DNA of 64,000 bases from Ligustrum vulgare (GCA_963555705.1 OY743179.1:24926192-24990191), one strand, 5' to 3'. Positions 1 through 11,482 are shown, counted from the first letter of the stretch. Numbers and translations: made by a program. Notes: generated by a model not told the origin, from the sequence alone.

Positions 1-1175
1 TTCGAAGAAGTGGGTTTGAATGTAATTAAGGGAAAGAAATGGGTTAAAATGGTTGATGGACGATATTACCCTTCACTATTTGTAAAATTAACTGTTCAAA
101 TGAGACTTGATGGAGCTGTGGTGTTAAATCTAACATAAAGTATGTCATCCGCAAGAAATGATAAAGCTAGGGACATTCGTCGACAAATAATGAACTTTGA
201 AATGTTTTACACGAGAAGTGTGACGTTTTGTATCAATTACCCAATTTCTTGCTTCCTAGATAGTAACTTCAAAGGACAGCAAAACATGGCATGTTCTACT
301 TCAATCCTTCAATAAGTAAATAAACATTTAAACCCCAAGAATATTCTAACTTTAAAGTGAACAACTTATACTTTGGATGGCGGGGAAGAGAGTCAATAGA
401 CACATTTGATTGAATCTTTAGTGAAGAATTCCCCATTTGTTGTGGCTCCATATACTGTGGGGGCTTGATTTTCCCATAGAGGAAGTGATGGAATTGTTGG
501 ATGTTATGCGGATTTCCCCCCTCTCACGCCACTTCTCACCCGCACCCTCGAGATCTCGTTCACGTTGGATTTCTCGTTCTCCTTCAACTTCAGGCTTGTG
601 CTTCGGTTCCGACCCCGAATCACGCTCTGGCTCCCGTCCCCGTGTACTCTCCCTCTCCGAATCATTCACCTCTTCCCCTCCTTGCAGTGTTAGCTCTCGC
701 AGTGCTAGCCCCCCTTCTGAGAGAAGGAATTCTGATGAAGGGGTTAATCAGGGTTGCTTTCCATCACCAAGTCAGATGGGAGGATGGAGCCCTATGAGCA
801 GCAGTAGTTCACTATCCAGTACGCCTTAACTCAATGGTCAGTTCTTGCAACGAAGAGCATTCTGATGTACAACTCGGTCTCAATATTCCTAGTCGGTGCT
901 CACAGTTATTCGATTCATTTGTGTTGTCAATATAAGAGTTGGATGAGTAAACCTTATCTTCAATTTAATCTACAATTGTGTGTAAGAACAAATACCAGAC
1001 AGTCTCCTGTCTATACTTGATGAAAACTATCCCATCCGAAGTGTGCTTATGAAAAAAAAAAAAAAATCTTTGTAAAAGATCCCTCATTAAAGTTATTGAG
1101 AAAGATGAGTTGTGGATGCACGACCATATTAGAGATATGGGAAGACAGATTGTTTTGCAAGAAGGATATTCATTT
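1..1175 (+). pseudogene. Broken TNL paralogue: exon-2 remnants and flanking intron
   Basis: Positions 1-380 match 26011-26385 (intron 1 of the intact TNL gene) almost base for base. Positions 365-515 match the start of its NB-ARC exon, including the GLDFPIEEVMELLD stretch. Positions 1082-1172 match the end of the same exon, around the WMHD motif and RDMGR. The P-loop, kinase-2, RNBS-B and GLPL region between them is missing and an unrelated segment takes its place. Other damage: the exon acceptor AG is GG (near 374-378), about 21 bases are lost before the PFVVAP stretch, and one extra G sits in the run near 460. The duplication is truncated by the window start, so any TIR exon would lie upstream. 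A non-functional paralogue is the clear reading. Confidence 0.85.
516..1066 (+). other. Foreign poly(A)-ended segment inside the TNL paralogue
   Basis: This stretch has no match in the intact TNL gene. It is C/T-rich and relatively GC-rich up to about 830, then AT-rich, and ends in 15 adenines (1052-1066) directly before TNL homology resumes. The frame continuing from the TNL remnant stays open to 829 and is rich in Ser, Arg and Pro (SRSRSRW, SRSASPPSERR). That could be real SR-rich coding sequence or just biased composition. The poly(A) end suggests a retroposed transcript, but I see no target-site duplication, and about 0.8 kb of NB-ARC sequence was lost at the same place. I do not recognise the source gene. 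Confidence 0.45.
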
Positions 1176-2034
1176 ATTGTGACGCAGGACAGAAGTAAGG
1201 AATTCAAACGAAATCCTTAAAAGAAATATAAAACTTGAAATCCACCAAGAAGAATGAGAGAAATCTCAAGAACTTTTATTAATCAATGAATGAATAGAAA
1301 TAATGAATTAATCCTCTATTTATAGGGCCTTAAACCAAAAAAATATGTTCTAAATCAACTAAGAAAACATAAAACATATTCTAAATCGATCTACCCAAAA
1401 TAGACATATTATAATAAGGATTCTGACCTCGGTGCAAAAAGTTATGGACGTTTGATCGCCCCTTTTTTCTGGGATAATTTCCTATTCATCTCCTCTTCAA
1501 ACTCCAACGCCAACTCTGTGGGTACTGAAACCCCCATCTCTGTCCATTTTCGGCAAATGATCTGTGTGGAGGCTATGTATGTGCCATGGTTTCCGGCAAT
1601 AGGTTTCAGTGATGCACCCATGGCATCATCACCTCTCCATTTTTCTGACGAATGGTTGTAGTATATTTTCCGTTAGCGAGTCCTAGAACATTGAGCGGCA
1701 GCTGAAATTCCTCGTAGGTTAATGTAACCATGCAGAATGGAGATGAAATCTTGGATTTGGCTCTCTCCATTTGGGCAAAGTTTTGGATCCTATTTCAGTT
1801 GGGCCAGATTCAGGTTTGGGCCGATTTTGTTGGACATAATCATATTGAGACTGCATTTGAACTTGGACCAGACTTTAATTTGAGGTGCAAATTATTATGG
1901 GAACAATACATAAATAAGATGTATGAAAATACATATTTCAAAAATGAGATTAAACTTGTATAATTTCAAAAATCAAGTTGTAATTAGAATTAGTTTATTA
2001 AATTAAATAATTAAATTTTTTTATTAATTTTATA
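1176..2034. other. Non-genic stretch with LTR-like signals on the minus strand
   Basis: No gene is seen. Read on the minus strand, a TATA-like CTATAAATAGAGG (around 1315-1326) is followed about 45 bases on by a stretch containing AATAAA near 1280. That order resembles the U3-R-U5 part of an LTR or a pararetroviral leader. No terminal TG..CA pair or TSD could be fixed. The open frames at 1452-1661 and 1730-1963 match nothing I recognise. Confidence 0.35.
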
Positions 2035-2345
2035 TTAAGGTCACAATACTGTGTATTTAAAGTCATAAAAAACAAATCTTTTAGGTCACAAATTATCAAA
2101 ATATTAGATCATAAATTGGACTTATTATTAAGTCACAATAACAATTTTTTTAAGCCACAAACTGATCTCAAGGTCACGAATTATAAAATCAATAGGCCAC
2201 AAATGTCAAAATTAATAAAAGCTGGAATATTTTTAGGTCACAATTTATCAAATTATTAGGTCACAATTGTTAGAATTTTTACAGCATATCAAATATTATG
2301 TCACACATTTTGTTACATCACATTTAATATGTGACCGGAGACAAT
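2035..2345. repeat. Array of degenerate AGGTCACAA words
   Basis: About nine variants of (A)GGTCACAA or GTCACA occur at irregular 15-45 base spacing in AT-rich sequence (near 2038, 2084, 2133, 2171, 2196, 2236, 2259, 2296 and 2315). A related array lies at 9283-9475, with more copies at 10493-10550. Irregular short repeats like these are common near the ends of plant DNA transposons, but no ends were located. Confidence 0.5.
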
Positions 2346-2385
2346 TGTACCACCATCAATACAATCACAACACAAACACAACTAC

Positions 2386-2650
2386 GCCCCAGGGCACATC
2401 TCCAAGTGGCAAAGGGGATGGGTGGTAAGTGCTCAGCGCAGCTGTGTGCTTGGTTCGATTCCCCGCAAGGTGGAATTGACCTTGTGGCAAGCGGGAGTTA
2501 TTGAGATTTGCTAATGCTTACCATAAGCCCATCCACCCTGGCTCATTGGAGGCATAACCTGGATTTACCTTCCCGAACCAAGGGCCTTAGGCGTGGTCGG
2601 TTCCGGCCCTCAGGGTGTGGGCTACACCTTTTTTAGATAAAAAAAAAAAA
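2386..2650 (+). mobile_element. tRNA-derived SINE with perfect 19-bp TSD
   Basis: The element is 265 bp and flanked by identical 19-base direct repeats (2367-2385 and 2651-2669). Its 5' part is tRNA-like: a box A-like stretch starts near 2407 and a perfect box B, GGTTCGATTCC, lies at 2452-2462. These are the internal RNA polymerase III promoter elements. A GC-rich body follows, then a T-rich stretch and an A run that ends the element. SINEs are copied through RNA using a LINE's reverse transcriptase; the long TSD and poly(A) end fit that route. The intact TSD suggests a fairly recent insertion. It encodes no protein. Confidence 0.92.
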
Positions 2651-2669
2651 ACAACACAAACACAACTAC

Positions 2670-3678
2670 AATTGCACTACCATCAATACAATCATACAAA
2701 ACTCAACCCAACCCACAAATATACCGAGCAACCATCATCACGTAGGTCACCATCACATAGCTCTGTAAAACCGTGGCCACTTCACTGCACCGCCATCTCC
2801 ACAACCACACTTGCGGTGCAAACATAGAGAGTGTGTGAAGGAGAAGATCGCAAGTCATGGAGTTTGGCGAGTCGCTGAGATAGGCTGTGCGTCACCCACG
2901 ACGATCGATTCGGGGTTCTATCGGTGGCCTCACGTAGATTGATGCGATGACGCCCCATCCCTCCTTCACATTCTGTCCACACCTCGTCCCTCTCCTTCAC
3001 TATCATCTCAGATCAATGCGGCGACACTGCTGCTATGCAATGGCGCCGTCGCGGCTGTAAGTTGCGGCCAATGCTTGCCCTGAAATCGTCACTACTAGCG
3101 ACGATTTGCTGGAGAAGTTCGGAGAAGGTTGGATCTCGACAAATATGAGGGTGTGACTGTTGGGAGGAAGTGGCTGAGGTGGTGTGGTTGTACCGAGAGA
3201 GAAACGGAACCTGGGGAGAGAGAGAGATATTAGGGTTTGAAGTAATGTAGTTTGGTTTAAAATTGGGATATAGATGAATAATTAATATAATATTATTATT
3301 AAAAAATTTTAATTAATTAAGTTTTGAATTAAGACCCGATTTTTGAAGTAATATAAGTTTGATCTAATTTATGAATTTTGATCTTCAAAAGTAGGGGTGT
3401 GTGTAATTTTCACAATTATTATTATTTGAAGAGTTCAAATAATGGGCTGGACACTTGCAAATGAGAATTGAAGAATCAGACTGGTTTGTGGCTCAATGGT
3501 CTCTTTAATTTATTTGTAATATTGTGTTTAGGTTTAGGCCATAAATTATGTTCTTGCTAAATGTTAGATTAGAAAATAAATATGTTTATTAATAATTAGA
3601 CTGATTTTAAAAGTTAAAATTGATTAGGTAATTATTAATTAAAACTCAAGAATTCAAAATATTAAGTGAGTGATGGTG
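2670..3678. other. Intergenic, no gene recognised
   Basis: Positions 2700-3230 are of mixed composition with many CACCAT/CACAAC words on the plus strand and short open frames that look compositional. Positions 3240-3678 are AT-rich. I see no coding homology or RNA gene. Confidence 0.5.
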
Positions 3679-3686
3679 CAAATTTC

Positions 3687-4145
3687 TAGGAATGGCAACG
3701 GGGTGGGTATGCCTTTCCCCGTCCCCGCCCCGTCCCCATTTAATAGGGGATGGGGTGGGGAGGGACGGATCGGGGATGTGCTAATCCCCGTTTACATCCC
3801 CATTTGTTATTTGTTATTTATTATTTAAGTTCTAAAATAATTTTGTACAAATAAGGAAGCATGTATGACCAATCCTAATATTTTCTAAATCTAATAATCT
3901 TTACACATCCTTTGAACATTAATTTTATATATTCATCTTTGTTTGTCTTTAAATTTTAATGGGAGTTGTTAAATGGGGAAGGGGCGGGGATAAAATGGTC
4001 ATTCCCATCCCCGTCTTGCCTCCGATTCGGGGATACTTTTTTATCCCCATTCCCGCCCCATCCTTGTCTTTCTCGGGAATTCCCCGTCCTGTTCGAGGCT
4101 GGTCCCCGTCGGGTTCGGGTATTCCCTACCTCGTTGCCATCCCTA
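3687..4145. mobile_element. Non-autonomous hAT element with 8-bp TSD
   Basis: The 459-bp element begins TAGGAATGGCAACGGGGT and ends with the inverse of TAGGGATGGCAACGAGGT. It is flanked on both sides by CAAATTTC (3679-3686 and 4146-4153), a perfect 8-bp TSD as expected for the hAT superfamily. Both ends are strikingly rich in CCCCGTCCCC-type words around an AT-rich centre. No transposase is encoded. The open frames at 3959-4186 read through these C-rich repeats and are not genes. Confidence 0.9.
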
Positions 4146-4365
4146 CAAATTTCTTAAACCCACTATCTCCCATATTAGCTTATTAGTAATAAATTAAAGA
4201 TATGACCATTTAATTAGTCTCGAGGAAATTACAGGCCCCCCCACCCCGAATTTTTGAAGTAATAAAATCAATAAGCATGTTTAATCCTTAATTATACACA
4301 AATTAGGTGCGGTTAAGTTTTTAAATAATAATAATAAACTCAATTTAACCACCCCACCCCTACGC

Positions 4366-7300
4366 TAGAGGTGGCAAACGGGTCGAGCCTCCCGTTGGCT
4401 CTGCTCGCTAAAACACGAGCCGATGGCGGCTTGGATCATCAAAAAGACGAGCTAGTGGGCGAGCCGATCGCACATGTTGAACCACGAGTGGAGTATGGCT
4501 CGGCTCGTGGTTCAACGAGCGGCTCGTGTCAATAAGCTTAACGAGCCGGCGAGCCGCTTGGCTCGCCAATTTTTTTTTAAAAAAAGACCATTGCATGGCG
4601 CAACGATCACATTTGTGACCGTTGCGCCATGCAACGGTCTTTTTTTTTTAAAATTTTTTTTGGTGAGCCAAGTGGCTCGTCGGTGACCGTTGCGCCACAC
4701 ACCGTTGCATGGAAACGTTCACATTTGTGACCGTTGCCATGCAACAGATTTATTTATTTTTTCTTTCCACTACTATAATTTCACAACACAAGCCAACTCT
4801 CCACTCCACACCATATCTACTACTTACTCTCTAATTCTTACTTAGCCAAGTCCAAGCTCTCTGCTACAAGTCTACAAATCTCTCTCTATACAATTACAAT
4901 TACTTACATATTTCAATTTCACATTTTAAATCCCTCAATTTTTCAATACATCTCTCAATTCTAACTATTTATTATTTTTATACGTACACAATTTTCAATA
5001 TTCTTATCACTACAATTACACACATTTCATTTTTCAGTTCAAATTTTCCACCACACCACATACAAAAGAATGGATCCTAACAGCTGAAAATTTGTTAATA
5101 AATTGTTTGATGGTCCTCCTGAATTTGGGGGGTATGATGACTCAACACTACAATCTCACTCTCAGTTCAACGATCAATTTTTCGATCTCAACGACGTACC
5201 AATTCCCTACAATATTGAAGAAGATGCATTACATCAAGTAATCGAGTTGGACGATGTTGAAGATGATGCGGATGTTCAAATCTTACAAAATGATCCCGAT
5301 ATTCCTGACGCAAGAGGGAAACGAAAAGTTAGAAAAGATAAGATGCCAACTTCAAAGTGTTGGGATCACTTTGAATTGGTCGCAACGGGGAAAATAATTG
5401 AAAGAGCTCAAGAGTTTAAAGATGTGTGCAAATATTGTGCACAACAATTGGCATGACAAAAGGGCATTGGTACTACACACCTCAACCATCGCTTTCGCAA
5501 ATGTCAGTCCATACACGGATTCATTGAATCAAATCAAAGTCAACTAAAATTTGGTTAATCCGCCAGTGGTTCTGCAGTGGGATCTACACTTTCAAATTGG
5601 ACAACGAACACTTTGTTACATACATCAAGAGTTATCTTCAACCTAGGTACGTCGGTATTATTCGAAACACTCTGCGTTCTGATACAATAGAATATTTTCT
5701 TAAAACTAAGAAATAATTAATAGTCGATTTAAATAAATATGGTGGTGTTATTTCTTTCACTTCCGATCTTTGGGAAGGAATGAACAAGAAAGGTTATATT
5801 GCTGCAACTTCACACTACATTGATCCACTTTGGGTTATGCATAAAAAAGTTCTTGCTTTTAAAATTCTAGAATTTCCTCATAATGCAACCAACATATTTA
5901 ATGCTATATTGCAGATTGTTAGAGAATATGAGTTCGAAAGTAAAATTCGATCATTTACTTTTGATAATGCTAGTGTAAATAAACATATAGTAGATAAGTT
6001 ATGTAGAATTCTTAATCCGAATTTTGGTGATTTTTATTCCATGTTAGATGTGTATGTCATATTTAAAATTTAATTGTTCAAGATGGACTGAAACATATTA
6101 AAGATCAAATGGATAAAATCAGAGATGCATTAGTGCACATATCCATATCACCAAGTATAAAACAATATTTTGAAGAGATGTGTTCCCAATACGATTTAGA
6201 TCCTAAGAAAGTTATCACCGACGTAGGCCATAGATGGAACTTTATATACTTGTTACTTAAATCATGTGAAGGTTATGAACACATACATACTAATTGGCAC
6301 GACAAAACGGTATTGGTACTACACATCTCAATCGTCGCTTTCGCAAGTGTCAGACCAAGCACGGGTTCATTGAATTAAATCAAAGTCAACTACAATTTGG
6401 TTAATCCGCTAGTGGTTCTGCAGCGAGATCTATACTTTCAAATTGAATTTATTTTGAAGAAGAGAATCAAATTGGCATGGTTCAATTCGTTGTGGGGGCG
6501 GAGTTGCCACTAAGCATAGTGGACAACGAACACTTTGTTACATACATCAAGAGTTATCTTCAACATAGGTACGTCGGTATTAGTAGAAACACTCTGCGTT
6601 CTGATACAATAGAATATTTTCTTAAAACTAAGAAACAATTAATAGTCGATTTAAATAAATATGGTGGTGTTATTTCTTTTACTTCCGATCTTTGGGAAGG
6701 AATGAACAAGAAAGGTTATATTGTTGCAGCTTCACACTACACTGATCCACTTTGAGTTATGCATAAAAAAGTTCTCGCTTTTAAAATTCTAGAATTTTCT
6801 CATAATGCAACCAACATATTTAATGCTATATTGCAGCTTGTTCGAGAATATGGGTTCGAAAGTAAAATTCGGTCATTTACTTTTGATAATGCTAGTGTAA
6901 ATAAGCATGTAGTAGATAAGTTATGTAGAATTCTTAATCCGGAGTTTGGTGATTTTTATTCCATGTTAGATGTGTATGTCATATTTTAAATTTAATTGTT
7001 CAAGATGGACTGAAACATATTAAAGATCAAATGGATAAAATTAGAGATGCATTAGTGCACATAACCATATCACCAAGTGGAAAACAATATTTGGAAAATA
7101 TGTGTTCCCAATACGGTTTAGATCCTAAGAAAGTTATCACCGACATAGGCCATAGGTGAAACTCTACATACATGTTACTTAAATAATGTGAAGGTTATGA
7201 ACACATAATAATTGAGTATTATAACAGTAGGACACTTAGGAAGGACGATGATCATCTATTAATAGAATCGGATTGGGAAGCTGCTTTTAAAGTGAAATTT

Positions 7301-8716
7301 TTTTTGACAAGTTTTTGCAATTCTATCAATATATTATCTAGGGTATATTACCCAACTAGTTCAAGAGTTCTTGAACGTCTTTATGTTATTCCAAGAACTT
7401 TTTATAGATATAGACATGACTCTTTTTTTGTTGATATGATAATCGCTATGGAAATTAAATTTAGAAAATGTTGGGAAGATTTACCTATGTTATTTCCCTT
7501 AGCATGCATAATGGACCTGCGTTACAATTTATAGGGTACGAAACTTCTTGTTTAAAAAATCAATAGCTTTTTGATTTTGAATAAACCTATCACTTATAAT
7601 AATTTAGAAAACACGTTAGTAAACATGTATACCCTATATGCAGCACGATTAGGAACTAATGTCAGTCATACACAATCTGCAAATTACGTGCCACTACACT
7701 TGGAGACAACGAAGTATAATTCTACAATCTAACGAAAAAAAATGAGTCAAACACAAGGAATTTCTTCTTATAGTATGTCTCCTAGTTGCAACGAATCAGG
7801 TCCACTTCAAATACCTGAATAATTGAAAAATTATTTTCAACAAGATATACCCGAGGAATTGATTTACTTCAATATTGGCGAACAAACGAACGAAGATATC
7901 CGATTGTTTCCGCCATAGCAAAAGATCTATTAATACTTCTGGTTAGCACGGTAGTTTCGGAGTCTGCTTTTAGTGCAGGTAAAAGGGTTTTGTCAGAAGT
8001 TAGGAGCCGACTAAAAGAAGATATTTTGGAAGTGTTAATGTGTGTCAAAGATTGGCAAGACGGTAATTTACACATACAACATAAGTATGCCGAAATTGCA
8101 TGCATGTAAATGATATTTAACTTTAAACTTTTAATTTCTTTATATAAAATAAAATACAATTTTGATTTCCAAAAAAAAAAAAATAAAAAATTGTACACAT
8201 AACAACCTGTTCGTGTTCAATTAACTCTGTCTATTAAAAAATTCAATTATTCAATTTAGTAACCGGTCTCAAGCCCGGAAAAGGAGGAGGGTTTTATTTA
8301 TGAAACTTTAAATTTTAATTTATTTGCTCAATTTTAGTTTTTGTCTTTTCAAATTATAATTGGAGATTTGATTATTTGAACAAGTTTTTACTTACGTTAT
8401 CAACTTATATATATTATAATTCACCATTTCGGCTTTCAATTTCATTCACTAACAAGTAACACTAACAAGTAACAAATGACAATTTAACATTACTTATTTA
8501 CTTATTATGTTATTAATTTATTTATTACATAACTAATTGCAAATTAATTAACGTAAGAGAGAAAAAAAAAGACGAGCCGGACCAGCCAAAGCTGGCTCGG
8601 CCCATGAGCCTCGAGCTCTGGGCCAAGCTGAGCTCGACAATGCCCAAATGAGCCGAGCCACGAGCTCGTTATAAACGAGTTGAGCCTAGGTTAGGCTCGG
8701 CCCATTACCATTTCTA
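4366..8716 (+). mobile_element. hAT transposon, 4.35 kb, with decayed transposase
   Basis: The ends are TAGAGGTGGCAAACGGGTCG on the left and the inverse of TAGAAATGGTAATGGGCCGA on the right. The 8-bp flanks are CCCTACGC (4358-4365) and CCCCACGC (8717-8724), matching at 7 of 8 bases. Both ends carry subterminal GAGCC/GGCTC-rich inverted repeats (4380-4690 and 8570-8705). The left side also has several CCGTTGCGCCATGCAACGG-like palindromes (4588-4750), probably subterminal transposase-binding repeats. The transposase remnant lies at 5070-8109. The terminal sequences and short-repeat pattern are those of plant Ac/Tam3-like elements. The mutated TSD and broken gene indicate an old insertion that cannot move by itself. 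Confidence 0.92.
5070..8109 (+). pseudogene. hAT transposase pseudogene with internal tandem duplication
   Basis: The likely start is the ATG at 5070; the sixth codon (5085-5087) is a stop. The order matches a plant hAT transposase. A BED zinc finger lies around 5330-5456 (W..F and C..C). The RNase H-like core includes SFTSDLWEGMNKKGYI and FTFDNASVN. The C-terminal dimerisation domain reads STVVSESAFSAGKRVLSEVR near 7950-8010, ending in VKDWQDG. The core is present twice: 5452-6297 and 6298 to about 7210 are direct repeats, the first lacking about 76 bases. Several stops and frame changes make it non-functional. Known role of the family: cut-and-paste transposition in the nucleus. Confidence 0.9.
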
Positions 8717-8724
8717 CCCCACGC

Positions 8725-9808
8725 AAAACCTACAGGTTGTATACATCCACCCACCCCAAAATTAAACTCATTTGCGCTACAAAAGATGTTCCCAAAAACA
8801 ACGAAGTTTAATCTCCGGTGGAATCTGCTGCATCAGACGACGCACTCGTCGGCATCAGACGACGCCTCATTGCACACGATTGGTCGGATACATCTGAGAG
8901 CTTTGGGGGTGACTTAATAATTCTCAAAATCAAAGACGATAGCTCGTATCGAAGAAATGCTCGCCGTCGCCGCCCACCCACTAACCTTGATGGTGAGATT
9001 TGTAAAATCTTTTGTATGGGTGGTGATGATGGTGAGAAGCTTGTGTGTCGGTGCAGATTCGGTGGTGATGAGAACATTGTGTAGTTGTGTAGGTTCGGTG
9101 GCGGTGGTGAGAACATTGTGTAGGGGTTCAAGTTCGTTGGTGGTGATGGTGAGAAGTATGGTGGTAGTGGTAATGAGAAGCTTGCGAGAGGGCGGTGGTG
9201 ACAGTGCTAGTACAGAGGAGGAGGTTTTGTGGCTGTGATAATGGTGCACATTTTCAGATCTGGCATTGATGTAGTAGCTTCCTTAGGTCACATGTGTTTA
9301 TTCTTCAGGTCACATGTTCATTTTCAGGTCTCAGGACATAGAAATTCTCAATTTCTCAGGTCAGACATGTTCTTAGGTCACCTTCGATTCCTCAAGTCAC
9401 ATATTAGATTCCTCAACTCAAACTTTCAATTTATTTAGGTCACACATTGAGTTCCTCTAGTCACATGCACACCTCAATTTTCCAGTTTTGGGCTGAGATG
9501 AGTCTGTTATGCCTTGTGACTGGAGAGTATTTGGAGGAAGAAAAAATGGAACTGTCATATGGTGTGGTGCTCTGTTCCTTATGAAGCTTCACGTTGTGTT
9601 TATGAAATTCTGAAATCATGATTCGATGTAACTTGCAAAGCTTTCTAGTTTTAAAAAAACTTTGCACATAGTAGCAGCCTGTTCAAAGCTGAGAAAAGTT
9701 TGTTGAACTTGTTCATTAATTGAATATCAGAATATGTGATCGTAAAATTTATCTGTTAAGGTCCAGCAGGTCATGCTAGAGTTTTTGCATCACTCTTAAA
9801 TTGAATAT
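8725..9808. other. Intergenic: GGTGGTGAT block and GGTCACA array
   Basis: Positions 8760-9000 are moderately GC-rich with short open frames on both strands; none matches a family I know. Positions 9010-9240 are dominated by GGTGGTGATGGTGAGAA-like words. Positions 9283-9475 carry about eight AGGTCACATG variants related to those at 2035-2345. I call no gene here. A short lost exon around 8786-8990 is possible but unsupported. Confidence 0.5.
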
Positions 9809-9813
9809 GTGAC

Positions 9814-10409
9814 TGATGAGTACAAATTTTGTCTATACCCGGGCCCTCACAAAATCCTCGAACCCGAACATGTAATTATTAACTCATATTATATTTTGGT
9901 ACCCCCGAACAACCTATGAGCCCCGAGGAGTACATATCCCGAACACTATCTTGGTACACACGTAAAACTTAAATGCTCGGGGACCTTAGCTCGAGCTCAT
10001 TCATTCGAGATGGGTTTAGAGTCATCGTTCTCAAGTAATAATCAACATCAATAGGATTCTCGGTCCACAAATCATATTCCAACACAACTATTACAACATT
10101 ATCTTAATCAAGACTCATACGTCTAATAAAACTCCTAAATCTCCAAACAATTTGGGTAATCTAATCCTACTTAAAATACACTACTTATTCTTATAAATAC
10201 AAGGCCTCCAACCATTATTCAGGTATACAATTATCTCTACAATTTATAGCCTCTTGCATAAATTTTCTCCTTCCTCTTTACTGACTTAAGCATCGGAGGG
10301 GCGACGAGGACACACCTCCTCGCCTTTATTGCAGGTATTCGGAGATCCAATTCGTGCTAGTTTATTGCTCAAGCTCGAAATATTTCATGTGCGATTTTTA
10401 GCATCATCA
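9814..10409 (+). mobile_element. Solo LTR (596 bp) with TSD GTGAC
   Basis: The segment starts TGATGA and ends TCATCA (inverse ends, TG..CA) and is flanked by GTGAC at 9809-9813 and 10410-10414. It contains a plus-strand TATA-like TTATAAATAC at 10191-10200 and a CT-rich stretch ending in GACTTAAGCATCGGAGGGG, the usual layout of a plant gypsy LTR. No internal domain follows, so recombination between two LTRs probably removed the body of the element. The perfect TSD indicates a clean solo LTR. Confidence 0.87.
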
Positions 10410-10414
10410 GTGAC

Positions 10415-11306
10415 CATAAATTGATTCCAATATTTTTTTCGACTGTTCTATACTCATTGGGCACAGTGGTCGTAGTGGTGTTGTGTTGACAGGGTCACAT
10501 GTTCAAAGTCTCGAGTCAAATATGTAGTCAGGTCACATGTTCAATTTTTGTGGGTCTTCATCGGAGATAATGGTGAGTATGGTCGTGGTGATACGTCGGA
10601 GGCGGTGGAGGTGGAGGTGGTGCATCGAAAAAGCATGGTGATGGTGTGTTGAAGATTGTGTTCATGATGGTGGTGGTTCGTCGGAGATGTGGTGTTGCGT
10701 CAGAGGAGTTTAGGGAGGTGGTGGTGGTGCATCAGTTAGAGTTGGATGAATTGGCTACCCGGGTTGGTGGTAGGGTTGGTTTTATATGCCGTAATATGTG
10801 TGTGTGTGTGTGTGTATTATTCTAATATGTTTTAATTAGCACCTGATTATTGAAACAATAAAACTGTTTTCCATTTATGAATTGCTAATTTGTAAAGACT
10901 TGAATTTTGTATTTTTTTTTTCCATTAGTCTCTTTCCAGGAGGGATGCACTTTTTCAGTTATTGGACCGGCCCCAATTTGGTAATAGTTTTTATGTGTGA
11001 ATTAATCACGATTAACTTAATTATTTTCAAGTTTGATATAAAACTAATTATTCTAAAGTTGAATGTTTGTTAAATAAATATTAATTTTAAACTTGAGTAA
11101 ACTCACAACTAACATTCTTAACATTCATTCGACAAAATTTACAAATCATTTATCAATGATCAATCTTTATTTTAACCAAATATTTCAATAATTAACCTAA
11201 GAGTACCATTCATTTATCTACATCTTATTCTACCTATATTTATAAATAAAATCATTTGTAAAGTTCATGTTTGATGGAGATTAAAATCATATTTTCAAGG
11301 AAAATT
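10415..11306. other. Intergenic: GGTGGT repeats and a (TG)n tract
   Basis: The GGTCACATG and GGTGGTG composition seen before the solo LTR resumes (10480-10760), so the LTR landed inside that repeat region. A short (TG)n tract lies at about 10796-10815. From 10840 on the sequence is AT-rich without coding signal. Confidence 0.5.
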
Positions 11307-11309
11307 TAA

Positions 11310-11482
11310 CCCCAGTTTGACCTCCATTTTTTGAAAACCACATTTATAAAACACTCAATCTCAATAATCCATTTTAGTCAAACCCACAATATTTAACTTT
11401 CAAATTTTTTTTAACCACACATTCTTCCAAAAATATTATTCAAATCACATTATTTTCCAAATAATGGGGGCCAAATAGGGGC
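11310..11482. mobile_element. Tourist-like MITE, 173 bp, TSD TAA
   Basis: Terminal inverted repeats read CCCCAGTTTGACCTCCATT on the left and the inverse of GCCCCTATTTGGCCCCCATT on the right. They are flanked by TAA (11307-11309 and 11483-11485). A second copy of the same family lies at 55231-55407. Three-base TAA/TTA duplications are the mark of PIF/Harbinger-derived MITEs. Confidence 0.78.

Noticed and set aside
2407..2475. A functional tRNA gene
   Set aside because: Box A- and box B-like sequences are present but there is no acceptor stem or cloverleaf; TSD and poly(A) show a SINE.
3959..4186. Pro-rich plus-strand frames
   Set aside because: They lie in the CCCCGTCCCC-rich end of the non-autonomous hAT element and cross its border.
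8808..9249. Overlapping frames of 88-111 residues on both strands
   Set aside because: No family is recognised and several frames compete; the GGTGGTGAT composition explains their openness.
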